Of a stretch of 64,000 bases of DNA, positions 54,284 through 62,396 are shown one piece after another. A model generated the notes under the pieces. The model saw only the letters and a program-made list of their open reading frames with translations. It was not told the origin of the DNA and made no database searches. The DNA is from Hydrogenothermaceae bacterium (GTDB lineage: Bacteria > Aquificota > Aquificia > Aquificales > Hydrogenothermaceae), in assembly GCA_026418455.1 (NCBI GenBank), contig JAOABH010000004.1, positions 186,001 to 250,000 of the forward strand, in the 5' to 3' direction. Every line of letters begins with the position of its first letter. Positions within the stretch are counted from its first letter, which is position 1. The position numbers and the translations under genes were made by a program.

Positions 54284-54856
54284 ATGGGTGTAAAGATTGA
54301 TATTAACAGAATTGCAAGAGACCAATTTATATTGGTAGATAACAACCCTTATAAAGTAGTTAGTTATGAACATGTTAAACCTGGAAAAGGACAAGCTTTT
54401 GTTAGAGTTAAAGCTAAGAATATGAGAACTGGAAACGTTACAGAGTTTACATTTAAATCTTCAGACTCAATAGAGCTTGCAGATTTTGAGCAAAGATTTA
54501 TGAATTATTCTTATTCAGATGGGTCATATTACTACTTCTTAGATACAAATACCTATGAAACTTTTGCTGTTCCAGCTGAAAATATGGAACATGAAGCACA
54601 GTTTCTCAAAGAAGGTATGCAGGTAGTTGTTTTCCTTGATAGAGGAAATCCAATAGGTATAGAACTTCCAAAACATGAAGTTTACGAAGTTATAGAAACA
54701 GAGCCTGGATTTAAAGGTGATACTGCTACAAATACATTAAAACCTGCTAAAATAGAAACCGGGGCAACTATACAAGTCCCTCTCTTTATAAACGTAGGAG
54801 ATAAAATTAAGGTTGATACAGAAAAAGGAACCTATATAGAGAGAGTAAATAAATAA
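54284..54856 (+). CDS. efp: Elongation factor P
   Basis: The 190-residue protein helps ribosomes pass proline stretches. Three beta-barrel domains are evident; the tip loop [10 protein letters not shown] carries the Lys (K in PGKG) where modification occurs in other bacteria. No EpmA/YmdB-like modification gene is visible here. The ATG at 54284 follows TTGGAGG and is preferred to 54272. It begins a long plus-strand operon that includes accB and on to folD. Confidence 0.97.
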   Translation: MGVKIDINRIARDQFILVDNNPYKVVSYEHVKPGKGQAFVRVKAKNMRTGNVTEFTFKSSDSIELADFEQRFMNYSYSDGSYYYFLDTNTYETFAVPAENMEHEAQFLKEGMQVVVFLDRGNPIGIELPKHEVYEVIETEPGFKGDTATNTLKPAKIETGATIQVPLFINVGDKIKVDTEKGTYIERVNK

Positions 54857-54864
54857 ATTTAAAT

Positions 54865-54878
54865 CTCCCGAAAGGGAG
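54865..54878 (+). promoter_or_regulatory. GNRA-capped hairpin before accB ribosome site
   Basis: CTCCC-GAAA-GGGAG forms a perfect 5-bp stem with a GNRA tetraloop, ending two bases before the accB GGAGG site (54880-54884) in the 34-base gap after efp. There is no T-tract, so it is not a terminator. It might tune translation initiation or stabilise the mRNA. Confidence 0.4.
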
Positions 54879-54890
54879 CGGAGGTTTAAT

Positions 54891-55352
54891 ATGGATAAGA
54901 ACTTTGTCTTTGAGCTTATCGAGAGGATTAAAGATTCTAAAATTGAAGAGCTTGAGCTTATAACTTCAGAAGGTAAGATTGTTATAAAACAGTATCAAGG
55001 ACCTAAGGAAGTTCAGATATCACAGCTACAGACTCAGCCGGTTATAGGTCATACTCAACCTGCCTATACAGAGAAAATGTCTCCGATAGAATCTATACCA
55101 CACATAGAGAAAAATTACCATGTTATAAAATCTCCCCTTGTAGGTACATTTTACAGAGCACCTTCTCCTGGAGCACCACCTTTTGTTGAAGAAGGTGATA
55201 TGGTATCAAAGGGACAGGTTCTATGTATCATAGAAGCTTTAAAAGTGATGAATGAGATTGAGAGTGATGTAGATGGTAAAATTGTAAAGATACTTGTTGA
55301 AAATGGACAACCTGTTGAATACGGACAAGAACTTTTCTATATAGAGGTTTAA
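54891..55352 (+). CDS. accB: Biotin carboxyl carrier protein of acetyl-CoA carboxylase
   Basis: The 153-residue protein has an N-terminal linker with Pro/Gln/Thr-rich residues (~45-75) and a biotinyl domain ending with EALKVMNEI, where the Lys is biotinylated (E-A-L-K-V-M replaces the usual E-A-M-K-L/M). It moves carboxyl groups from AccC to the transferase. Biotin is attached by BirA (3.7 kb). It overlaps no gene and starts hldD 4 bases after the stop; accC is not adjacent. Confidence 0.94.
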   Translation: MDKNFVFELIERIKDSKIEELELITSEGKIVIKQYQGPKEVQISQLQTQPVIGHTQPAYTEKMSPIESIPHIEKNYHVIKSPLVGTFYRAPSPGAPPFVEEGDMVSKGQVLCIIEALKVMNEIESDVDGKIVKILVENGQPVEYGQELFYIEV

Positions 55353-55355
55353 AAT

Positions 55356-56294
55356 ATGTTTCACAACATTTTGATAACCGGAGGAGCAGGATTTATAGGC
55401 TCAAACTTAGCTTTAAAACTTCAAAAAGATTATCCAGATGCAAATATACTTATCCTTGATGACTTTTCAAGTGCAAACTTTAAAAATCTCAAAGGTTTCA
55501 AAGGGATAGTTTTATCCTGCGATGTTTCAACCGATGAGATATTTTTTAAAGTAGAAGACTTTAAACCTGATATTATCTTCCATCTTGCTTCAATAACGGA
55601 CACAACTGTAGTAGATCAAGATCTTATGATGAGAAAGAATGTGGATGGATTTAGGAATATCTTACAGTTTGCTTATGATGAGGAATGTCCGGTAGTTTAT
55701 GCATCTTCTGCTTCTGTTTATGGGAATGTGAAAGATTCTGTTCCCTTAAAGGAGGACAGAGAAAAATCTCCGGAAAATGTGTATGCATTTTCAAAGTATA
55801 TAATGGATAATATAGCTATGGAGTTTTCCGAAAAATCTGGAATAAAGGTTGTAGGAGTTAGATACTTTAATGTCTATGGACCAAGAGAAGCCCATAAGGG
55901 AAAGTTTGCAAGTATGATATACCAGCTTTATCTACAGATGAAAAACGGACAAAGACCGAGAATATTTAAATGGGGACAGCAGAAGAGAGATTTTGTTTAT
56001 GTGAAAGATGCAGTAGAAGCCACAATAATAGCTTCAAAAGCACAAAAGAGTACAGTTTATAATGTAGGTAGTGGTCAGGCAACATCTTTTAACGAGGTGA
56101 TACAGCTTTTAAACCAAGCATTAGGAACTAACTATGAACCGGAATATTTTGACTGTCCTTATGATTTTTACCAAGAGTTTACACAGGCAGATATGACGAA
56201 GATAAAAGAAGAGTTAGGTTTTGTCCCTAAATATAGTATTCAAAGAGGAATTAAAGAGTACGTAGATATACTTGAAGGAAGGATAAATGAGTAA
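55356..56294 (+). CDS. hldD: ADP-L-glycero-D-manno-heptose 6-epimerase (HldD-like)
   Basis: The 312-residue short-chain dehydrogenase/epimerase has TGGAGFIGSN (NAD(P) loop), SSASVYG with Ser, YAFSKY (catalytic Tyr and Lys) and RYFNVYGPRE. The CPYDFYQEFTQADM segment near the C-terminus is characteristic of HldD/RfaD, which epimerises ADP-heptose for LPS inner core. A related sugar epimerase is possible. It overlaps thrB by 8 bases. Confidence 0.87.
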   Translation: MFHNILITGGAGFIGSNLALKLQKDYPDANILILDDFSSANFKNLKGFKGIVLSCDVSTDEIFFKVEDFKPDIIFHLASITDTTVVDQDLMMRKNVDGFRNILQFAYDEECPVVYASSASVYGNVKDSVPLKEDREKSPENVYAFSKYIMDNIAMEFSEKSGIKVVGVRYFNVYGPREAHKGKFASMIYQLYLQMKNGQRPRIFKWGQQKRDFVYVKDAVEATIIASKAQKSTVYNVGSGQATSFNEVIQLLNQALGTNYEPEYFDCPYDFYQEFTQADMTKIKEELGFVPKYSIQRGIKEYVDILEGRINE

Positions 56295-57201
56295 GAAAGT
56301 AGTTAAAGTAAGAGTTCCAGCCACAACTGCTAATTTAGGAGCAGGATTTGATACATTTGGACTTGCTCTAACTTTATATAATGAGTTTATAGTAGAGGAA
56401 GCTGAGGGTATTTATATAGAAACATATCCTAAATCTGAATTTTTGGAAAACCCTGAAAACAATCTCTATATAAAAATCGTCAAATATCTCTGTGAAAGAG
56501 AAGGAAAAACCTTTTACGGTGCAAAACTTAAACAGATATCAGATATTCCTGTTGCAAGGGGGCTTGGAAGTAGTGCTTCTGCAATTGTTGCTGGAATATT
56601 AACCGCTTATGCAGTTCACCATAAAGAGCTTACAGACGAAGAGTTTTTTGAAGTTGCATATAAATTTGAACCTCACCCTGATAACCTACTACCTGCTTGG
56701 AAAGGTGGATTTATAACAGCAGTTAAAACAGAAGATAAAACCTATTACCAGAAAGTAGATTTTCCGGAAGATATAAAGGCTGTTGTTGTTATCCCTGACT
56801 TTGAACTTTCTACCGAAAAAGCAAGACAGGTTTTACCTTCATCTATACCATACAAAGATGCTATATTTAACCTTCAGAGGGCTGCTTTGTTTATCACGGC
56901 AATACAAAACAGAAGATATGACCTTATTAAGGTAAGTATGGAAGATAGATTACATCAGCCGTACAGAAAGACACTTATACCTGGATTTGATAGAGTGATA
57001 AAAAATGCTCTTGATAACGGAGCTTTGGGAGCATCTTTAAGTGGAGCTGGAAGTACTATGTTAGCTTTGGCAACCCATAACTTTGAAACAATAGGAAAAT
57101 CTATGGTAGAAGCTTTCAAGGAAGAAGGTATAAATGCAGAGTACAAAGTTTTAGATATAGACAGAGAAGGTGCAAAAGTAGAGATTTTAGAGAAAAACTA
57201 A
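56287..57201 (+). CDS. thrB: Homoserine kinase
   Basis: The 304-residue GHMP kinase phosphorylates homoserine in threonine synthesis. VPATTANLGAGFDTFGLA (motif 1) and PVARGLGSSASAIVAG (motif 2) are intact, as is the C-terminal GASLSGAGSTMLAL. Length and motifs match ThrB. It lies in the efp-to-folD operon, overlapping hldD, with no threonine synthase next to it. Confidence 0.96.
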   Translation: MSKKVVKVRVPATTANLGAGFDTFGLALTLYNEFIVEEAEGIYIETYPKSEFLENPENNLYIKIVKYLCEREGKTFYGAKLKQISDIPVARGLGSSASAIVAGILTAYAVHHKELTDEEFFEVAYKFEPHPDNLLPAWKGGFITAVKTEDKTYYQKVDFPEDIKAVVVIPDFELSTEKARQVLPSSIPYKDAIFNLQRAALFITAIQNRRYDLIKVSMEDRLHQPYRKTLIPGFDRVIKNALDNGALGASLSGAGSTMLALATHNFETIGKSMVEAFKEEGINAEYKVLDIDREGAKVEILEKN

Positions 57202-57216
57202 TACAGGAGAGTAAAG

Positions 57217-58461
57217 ATGTCTGAGAATATCACAAAACCAAGGGTTGTGTTTTTAAAAACACCTGACCCAAGAGGTCTTACAGATTGGATAATAGAAGGT
57301 ATATCTAAATCTATATCCGCAAATGGATTTGAAACAAAAATAGTTGATGTATCAGACCCAAATACAATATCAGAGAAGGTTAATGAAATAATAGAATTCA
57401 GACCTCTCTTCACATTTGATACTAACTTAGATGGTATGATTTTCGGTGAGAAGGAGAATCAAAAATTACCACTGTGTGACATCATCGGTAATATACATAT
57501 AACGTGGTTTATAGATGACCCGATGATACATTTTTCAAAGTTAAAACCTGTTCTAAACTCTAATCAGGTGTTATATATGACGATAGATGTTGAACACAGT
57601 CAATGGATAGCTTCAGCAGGCAAAAACGTTGCTATAGTTCCTCCCGGAGTTAATCCTTCCAAAATACCACCACTTATGGAAAAGGACTTTGAAGTTGCTT
57701 TTATTGGACCTATAACGGAGCCAAATATAATTGAGAGTAACTGGAGAGAGAGATTTGATGATGCTCTTTTTGGATTTGCTGTTGAGCTTGGAAGGTTAAT
57801 TTACAGAAATCCGGATATACCTGTAAGATTTGCAAGTGGATATCTTTTATCTCAACTTGCTCCAGAGTTTCAAAATGCTCTCTTAAATTTCCAAAGGGAG
57901 AATGAAGAAGAGTTTATGAACTTACTAACAGAGATAGGTCTTTACGCTATGAATCTCAGAAGATGGAATATATTAACAGCCATTGAAAACTTTGAGGTAA
58001 ATGTTTTGGGACCTGTAGCAGGAGAGGTTCCTGAAAATGTTGTAATCCATGAGGATATAACTTTACAAAAAGATATTGTTGAGTTTCTTGCAAGGACAAA
58101 AGTTTCTTTACTAAGTCAGCCTCCCTTTATCCCCACAGCTTTAGGATTTACCGTTTTTGACAGTGTGGCTTGCGGAACTTTAACAATGGTTGAAGAGAGA
58201 CTTTCCTCAAAATCTTTCTTTACACCAGATAGAGAGATTATCACATACCATCCGATAGATGTTGTTGAGATAGAAGGTAAAATAGCTTACTATCTCGAAG
58301 ATAATCCATCTGAGAGAGAAGAAATAGCAAAAGCAGGAAGAGAAAGGGCTTTAAGGGAACATACAATTTACAGCAGAGGAGAGATTATATCTAACATAAT
58401 GAAAGATATAATAAAACAGTCTTTAGCGGAAGAACAAAAACAAGAAGGAGAGCAAGCTTGA
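57217..58461 (+). CDS. Glycosyltransferase-like protein (CgeB-type), hypothetical
   Basis: The 414-residue protein looks like a GT-B fold protein. The N-terminal VVFLKTPDPRGLTDWI and TFDTNLDGMIF segments and the C-terminal CGTLTMVEERL resemble Glyco_trans_1_2/CgeB-type enzymes that use UDP-sugars. A large middle insert (~residues 190-260, rich in Ala/Leu/Glu) is unusual. No donor or acceptor is indicated. It follows thrB by 15 bases and its end overlaps the TTG of purH. Confidence 0.6.
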   Translation: MSENITKPRVVFLKTPDPRGLTDWIIEGISKSISANGFETKIVDVSDPNTISEKVNEIIEFRPLFTFDTNLDGMIFGEKENQKLPLCDIIGNIHITWFIDDPMIHFSKLKPVLNSNQVLYMTIDVEHSQWIASAGKNVAIVPPGVNPSKIPPLMEKDFEVAFIGPITEPNIIESNWRERFDDALFGFAVELGRLIYRNPDIPVRFASGYLLSQLAPEFQNALLNFQRENEEEFMNLLTEIGLYAMNLRRWNILTAIENFEVNVLGPVAGEVPENVVIHEDITLQKDIVEFLARTKVSLLSQPPFIPTALGFTVFDSVACGTLTMVEERLSSKSFFTPDREIITYHPIDVVEIEGKIAYYLEDNPSEREEIAKAGRERALREHTIYSRGEIISNIMKDIIKQSLAEEQKQEGEQA

Positions 58462-59999
58462 AAAGAGCATTGATATCTGTTTCTGACAAAACCGGAATTT
58501 TAGAATTTGCAAAATCTTTAAGAGAACTTGGATATGAGATAGTATCGTCTTCCGGAACTGCAAAATATCTAAGAGAAAATGGTATAGAAGTTATAGAAGT
58601 TTCTCAAATAACAGGCTTTCCAGAGATACTTGATGGAAGAGTTAAAACACTTCACCCTAAGATACACGGCGGATTATTAGCATTAAGAGATAATCCAGAA
58701 CATCTAAAACAACTCCAAGAAAACGATATAAAACCGATAGATATAGTTGCAATAAATCTCTACCCTTTTGAAAAAACTGTTAAAAAAGGTGCAGATATTG
58801 ATGAAATCGTTGAAAACATAGACATAGGTGGTCCTGCTATGGTTAGGGCTTCTGCAAAAAATTACAGATTTGTAGCAATAATAACAGACCCATCTGACTA
58901 CAATAAAGTTATACAAGAACTAAAAGAAAATGGAGAAGTTTCTTTAAGTACAAAAAAATATCTCTCTGTCAAAGCTTTCAGACATACAGCCTTTTATGAT
59001 GGAATGGTTTCTAATGTATTAGCAGAAAAATTTGAGATAACCGAAGATTTTCCTACTGAGTTATCAATACCATTAAGAAAACATACAACTTTGAGATATG
59101 GAGAAAATCCTCATCAAAAAGGCTCTCTCTATATAAATCCTCTGGAAGATATTGGATTTTCCGTTTCAAATTGGCAGATTTTACAGGGTAAAGAGATGTC
59201 TTTTAATAACTACCTTGATACAGATAGTGCATTAAATTTGGTAAAAGAGTTTGAGGAGCCTGCTTGTGTTATAGTAAAACATAACAATCCTTGTGGAGTA
59301 GCAACTGCAGATAATGTAAAAAATGCCTATGAAAAAGCGTTGAAAACAGACCCTAAATCTGCTTTTGGTGGTATAGTGGCTGTAAATAGAGAAGTAGATA
59401 CTGAACTTGCCAATAAATTAACAGAGATATTCCTTGAAGTTGTAGCTGCACCATCTTTTACAGCTCAAGCTTTAAATATTTTAAGCTCAAAGAAAAATTT
59501 GAGAGTTGTTAAAGTAGATAACTTTGACAAAGAAGTGATAGGAAAAGATTTACGGAGAGTTTCCGGCGGTATGTTAATACAGGATAGAGACAGACAGCTT
59601 TTTAACGAATTAAAAGTAGTTACAAAGACAAAACCAACAGAAAAGCAGCTTGAAGATATGGTATTTGCCTATAAAGTTGTGAAACATCTTAAATCAAATG
59701 CTGTTGTTATAGTGAAAGATAAAATGACTTTGGGTATAGGTCCAGGGCAAACTTCAAGGGTTGATAGCTTAGAAACAGCAGTTAAGAAAGCAAAAGAGTT
59801 TGGTTTTGACCTTGAAGGTAGTGTTATTGCATCTGAAGCTTTTTTCCCTTTTAGAGATAGTATAGATTTTGCATCAAAGTATGGGATAAAAGCTGTAATA
59901 CAACCAGGTGGCTCAATAAGAGACCAGGAAGTTATAGATGCCTGTGATGAGTATGGAATAGCAATGGTATTTACAGGTATGAGACATTTTAAACATTAA
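58458..59999 (+). CDS. purH: Bifunctional AICAR formyltransferase/IMP cyclohydrolase
   Basis: The 513-residue enzyme performs the last two steps of IMP synthesis. The N-terminal cyclohydrolase begins ALISVSDKTGI with GTAKYL and GRVKTLHPKIHGG; the formyltransferase half shows LRYGENPHQKG and CVIVKHNNPCG. The TTG start at 58458, preceded by AAGGAG, overlaps the TGA of the preceding gene. Confidence 0.97.
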   Translation: MKRALISVSDKTGILEFAKSLRELGYEIVSSSGTAKYLRENGIEVIEVSQITGFPEILDGRVKTLHPKIHGGLLALRDNPEHLKQLQENDIKPIDIVAINLYPFEKTVKKGADIDEIVENIDIGGPAMVRASAKNYRFVAIITDPSDYNKVIQELKENGEVSLSTKKYLSVKAFRHTAFYDGMVSNVLAEKFEITEDFPTELSIPLRKHTTLRYGENPHQKGSLYINPLEDIGFSVSNWQILQGKEMSFNNYLDTDSALNLVKEFEEPACVIVKHNNPCGVATADNVKNAYEKALKTDPKSAFGGIVAVNREVDTELANKLTEIFLEVVAAPSFTAQALNILSSKKNLRVVKVDNFDKEVIGKDLRRVSGGMLIQDRDRQLFNELKVVTKTKPTEKQLEDMVFAYKVVKHLKSNAVVIVKDKMTLGIGPGQTSRVDSLETAVKKAKEFGFDLEGSVIASEAFFPFRDSIDFASKYGIKAVIQPGGSIRDQEVIDACDEYGIAMVFTGMRHFKH

Positions 60000-60008
60000 G
60001 GAGAGTAG

Positions 60009-60863
60009 ATGATACTACTTGATGGTAAAGTTTTAGCTCAAAAGATAAAAGAGGATATCAAGAAAAATATAGAAAACTTAGTATCAAAAGGATACAGACC
60101 ACCTACATTATCCGTTATACTCGTAGGAGATAATCCTGCAAGTCAGATATATGTAAATAAGAAGATAAAGGATTGTCAGGAGGTAGGTATAAACTCAAAA
60201 CCTTTTTTCTTACCTCGGGATATAACACAGTTAGAACTTGAAGAGCTTATAGGCTCTTTAAACGGAGATGATGAAGTTGACGGTATATTAGTTCAGCTTC
60301 CTCTCCCTTCCCACATAAATACATTAGAAGTTATAGAGTATATAAATCCAAAGAAAGATGTTGATGGATTCCATCCTGAGAATGTGGGAAAACTTGCAAC
60401 TGGAAGAGATGACGGAATTTTACCCTGTACTCCTTATGGTATTATGAGATTACTTCAAGAGTATAACATAGATACCTTCGGTAAAGATGTGGTGATTGTA
60501 GGTGCAAGTAATATAGTTGGAAAACCTATGGCTTTACTGTTTTTAAAAGATGAAAAATCTACTGTAACAATCTGTCATAAAAATACAAGAGACCTAAAAA
60601 GCCATACCTCAAAAGCTGATATACTTGTAGTTGCAACAGGTGTTCCTCATCTTATAAAGGCAGATATGGTAAAGAAAGGTGCTGTAGTTGTAGATGTAGG
60701 GATAAATAGGATAGATGGAAAGATAGTTGGAGATGTAGATTTTGAAAATGTAAAGGAAAAGGTATATGCAATAACTCCAGTTCCAGGTGGAGTAGGTCCT
60801 ATGACTGTTGCCATGTTGTTACAGAACACGTTCGATATATATAAAAGAAAATTTACTTCTTAG
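60009..60863 (+). CDS. folD: Methylenetetrahydrofolate dehydrogenase/cyclohydrolase
   Basis: The 284-residue FolD interconverts methylene-, methenyl- and 10-formyl-THF, supplying formyl donors to PurH, which sits 9 bases upstream. The typical motifs are VGDNPASQIYVNKKIKDC (YxxxK), GILVQLPLP and DVDGFHPENVG, plus the NADP site VVIVGASNIVGKPMA. It overlaps the convergent moaB gene by 11 bases. Confidence 0.97.
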   Translation: MILLDGKVLAQKIKEDIKKNIENLVSKGYRPPTLSVILVGDNPASQIYVNKKIKDCQEVGINSKPFFLPRDITQLELEELIGSLNGDDEVDGILVQLPLPSHINTLEVIEYINPKKDVDGFHPENVGKLATGRDDGILPCTPYGIMRLLQEYNIDTFGKDVVIVGASNIVGKPMALLFLKDEKSTVTICHKNTRDLKSHTSKADILVVATGVPHLIKADMVKKGAVVVDVGINRIDGKIVGDVDFENVKEKVYAITPVPGGVGPMTVAMLLQNTFDIYKRKFTS

Positions 60864-61383
60864 GTCTAAATGTTTTTACCTTTGAAGGATCTGTATCTAT
60901 AAATGCACCTTCTATTAGGTCAATACAGTAGGGTATAGCTGGAAATACTGCATCAAGACATAATTTTATAGATTGAGGTTTACCTGGAAGATTTACAATA
61001 AGACAGCTTCCTCTAATACCTGCTGTCTGCCTTGATAGTATAGCGGTTGGTACCTGTTGTAGAGATACCTGTCTCATAAGCTCTCCAAATCCAGGCATCA
61101 TCTTCTCACAAACCGATTCTGTAGCCTCTGGAGTAACATCTCTCTTAGCAGGACCTGTCCCACCTGTTGTAAGGATAAGACTACAACCTCTATTATCAAC
61201 CATATCTATTAATGTTTCCTTAATAAGTTCCAACTCATCTGGAATTACTCTATAATCAATATCAAAAGGTGTTATCAATACATCATTTAGATACTCTATT
61301 ATAGCTTTTCCACTAATATCTTCATAAACTCCCTTACTTGCTCTATCTGATATTGTTAATACACCTATTACCGCTTTTCTCAT
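60853..61383 (-). CDS. Molybdopterin adenylyltransferase/MoaB-MogA family
   Basis: The ~176-residue protein has the MogA/MoaB fold: VLTISDRASKGVYEDISG, LILTTGGTGPAKRDVTPEA (the TGGTG motif with catalytic Asp) and LPGKPQSIKLCL. It adenylates molybdopterin or its tungsten equivalent for cofactor maturation. ATG 61383 follows GAGGTGAAG and is better than the GTG at 61389. The gene is convergent with folD and sits 7 bases downstream of the Cys-rich gene on the same strand. Confidence 0.9.
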   Translation of the reverse strand: MRKAVIGVLTISDRASKGVYEDISGKAIIEYLNDVLITPFDIDYRVIPDELELIKETLIDMVDNRGCSLILTTGGTGPAKRDVTPEATESVCEKMMPGFGELMRQVSLQQVPTAILSRQTAGIRGSCLIVNLPGKPQSIKLCLDAVFPAIPYCIDLIEGAFIDTDPSKVKTFRPKK

Positions 61384-61390
61384 CTTCACC

Positions 61391-61927
61391 TCACCTTATA
61401 AAGACAAATCTACATTTCTGATTTTCATAATCTCTTTCCACCCACTGAATACCTTTTACACCTTCCTCAAGCCCTCTTACAAAGCCTTCTATAAATCCCC
61501 ATCCACACCAACATACACAGTGCTCAACAGGTCCAAAGTTTCTTGCCTTTAACACTCCTTCATAAAACACACAATTACATATATAAGCCTCATTCTGATC
61601 CCTCTCAATTTTGTATGCAAAACCGAAAGTGTTTAAACTCTTTTCCAGTAAGCTTTCCCATTCTTCCTTAGGGTGATTCTGCATAAGGACTTTTGCTACT
61701 TCCCTTCCAAGCTGTCTGATTATTGCATATCCACCTTTCTGTCCGAACATGTTTTGAACTTCATCAGCAAAAGCAAAAACTATATCTCTTCCGGAAGCAT
61801 TCTCAGAAGCCTTTTTAGAAACTTCATTAAGTATCTGGTTTACTGCCTTTTCTCCTAAAATATTCTTGGTAAGAGAGATTAAAGTATCAATAACTTCCTG
61901 ATTTATTTCTCCTTCTATAGTAGCCAT
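61391..61927 (-). CDS. Cysteine-rich V4R-like protein, hypothetical
   Basis: The 178-residue protein ends with ICNCVFYEG, a Gly-Pro bend and EHCVCWCGWGFIEGFVRGL, giving five closely placed Cys and one His in the C-terminal third. The helix-strand layout with CWxxxGFIEGF resembles the V4R/heme-NO-binding-related superfamily, whose members bind small hydrophobic or metal ligands. The six-residue cluster suggests a metal or Fe-S site. It is upstream of moaB in one transcript. Function unknown; the fold is a by-eye suggestion. Confidence 0.55.
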   Translation of the reverse strand: MATIEGEINQEVIDTLISLTKNILGEKAVNQILNEVSKKASENASGRDIVFAFADEVQNMFGQKGGYAIIRQLGREVAKVLMQNHPKEEWESLLEKSLNTFGFAYKIERDQNEAYICNCVFYEGVLKARNFGPVEHCVCWCGWGFIEGFVRGLEEGVKGIQWVERDYENQKCRFVFIR

Positions 61928-62003
61928 AACGATAACCTCAAACTATTTTTCATATAATGATATAACAAATTAATTTTAATTGAAAAATGATTTAAATCAA
62001 ACT

Positions 62004-62294
62004 TTAAGAGTTTTGATTACTACCGTAATTTTTCCACATTCTATACATACCTACTACAAAAACAACTAAGATAGTTAGCCATACTAAAAATAGAGCTATA
62101 TATCCGGATTTTGCTATTATCCATTCTACTTTTAAGCCACCAAACTCAATGAGAGTAGTAATAGCTATCACAAAGAATATAGAAGTTAAAAGCATATATC
62201 TCATAACCTTTATCTTCCAAGATAAAAGAAGTCCAACACCTAAAAATATCAACAACCAAACCGCTATTATATTTCTTAGTATCAATTCAAACAT
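62004..62294 (-). CDS. Small membrane protein (96 aa), hypothetical
   Basis: The protein has three predicted membrane helices (residues ~8-26, 31-50, 65-87) and short basic loops, with no recognised family. The ATG at 62294 is preceded by AAGGAGAGG and is preferred to the TTG at 62309. It reads from the same strand as clpB upstream, but the clpB terminator lies between. A 76-base gap with no hairpin separates it from the Cys-rich gene. Confidence 0.6.
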   Translation of the reverse strand: MFELILRNIIAVWLLIFLGVGLLLSWKIKVMRYMLLTSIFFVIAITTLIEFGGLKVEWIIAKSGYIALFLVWLTILVVFVVGMYRMWKNYGSNQNS

Positions 62295-62344
62295 TTCCCT
62301 CTCCTTCAAAAAGTAGTTATTAAAAAATATTATAAACCTTTACA

Positions 62345-62374
62345 AAATAAAAAAGCCCCCTTTAAAGGGGGCTT
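62345..62374 (-). terminator. Intrinsic terminator after clpB
   Basis: AAGCCCCC and GGGGGCTT form a perfect 8-bp stem around TTTAAA; on the minus strand it is followed by TTTTTATT (62352-62345). It lies 22 bases past the clpB stop and is one of the clearest terminators in the window. The sequence is palindromic, but the plus strand lacks an equivalent T-tract. Confidence 0.92.
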
Positions 62375-62396
62375 AAATAATTATTTTTTACTACTT

